This document shows, one piece after another, positions 13,297 to 13,326 of a stretch of 13,326 nt of DNA (position 1 is its first letter; the number at the start of each line of letters is the position of its first letter). The notes beneath the pieces were generated by a model, which worked only from the letters and a program-made list of their open reading frames with translations, was not told the DNA's origin and ran no database searches. The position numbers and the translations under genes are program-made. The stretch comes from Candidatus Omnitrophota bacterium (GTDB lineage: Bacteria > NPL-UPA2 > BS750m-G34): NCBI GenBank assembly GCA_016783345.1, contig JADHWT010000026.1, forward strand, positions 1 through 13,326. Reading direction: 5' to 3'.

Positions 13297-13326
13297 TGTC
13301 TATTTTATAACATAACGTTAGTACGT

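Noticed and set aside
1..13326. CRISPR array, integrase, transposase or rRNA genes
   Set aside because: No regularly spaced repeats, no transposase or integrase motifs and no rRNA-like sequence were seen; the repeats found are isolated palindromes.

Overview
The window reads as chromosomal DNA of a diderm (Gram-negative) bacterium with AT-rich, compact operons. The evidence is a surA-type periplasmic chaperone, a predicted outer-membrane beta-barrel, several Sec signal peptides and the conserved order surA-pdxA-rsmA. Many genes overlap or nearly touch, start codons are often non-ATG, and dispersed palindromic repeats sit at gene junctions. An uncultured lineage such as Omnitrophota or a deltaproteobacterial relative would fit, but this is inference; nothing here fixes the taxonomy. 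Every supported gene is on the minus strand, so transcription runs from high to low coordinates.

Upstream block (13296 to about 7538): a GT2 glycosyltransferase, a SurA-like parvulin chaperone, PdxA (vitamin B6), RsmA (16S rRNA dimethylase), a membrane-anchored transglutaminase-fold protein and an ABC ATPase. Junctions are overlaps or gaps of 3 bases, so this is very probably one operon. A 171-bp inverted-repeat element (7375-7545) separates the ATPase from its likely partner permease (5713-7359).

Middle block (about 5703 to 1308): a consensus sigma70 promoter drives rpoZ (RNA polymerase omega), a secreted TPR protein, gltX (glutamyl-tRNA synthetase), a predicted outer-membrane barrel and tRNA-Gln(CUG). 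The gltX/barrel junction is built from a 79-bp palindromic repeat that supplies both the gltX stop and the barrel gene start.

Left end (994 to 1): downstream of the tRNA and a candidate terminator lies a type IV AbiE-like toxin-antitoxin pair with its own promoter. The toxin gene runs off the window edge. This is the accessory part of the window.

Main points of interest: (a) GGGAC-N-GTCCC repeats at two distant loci that both encode the start of a signal-peptide hydrophobic core; (b) pdxA, and probably gltX, have no canonical start codon where the protein must begin, but an ATT sits exactly there; (c) the long terminal-inverted-repeat element inside the ABC operon; (d) a GluRS lacking about 40 residues of its catalytic domain; (e) inverted-repeat arms flanking the AbiE promoter.
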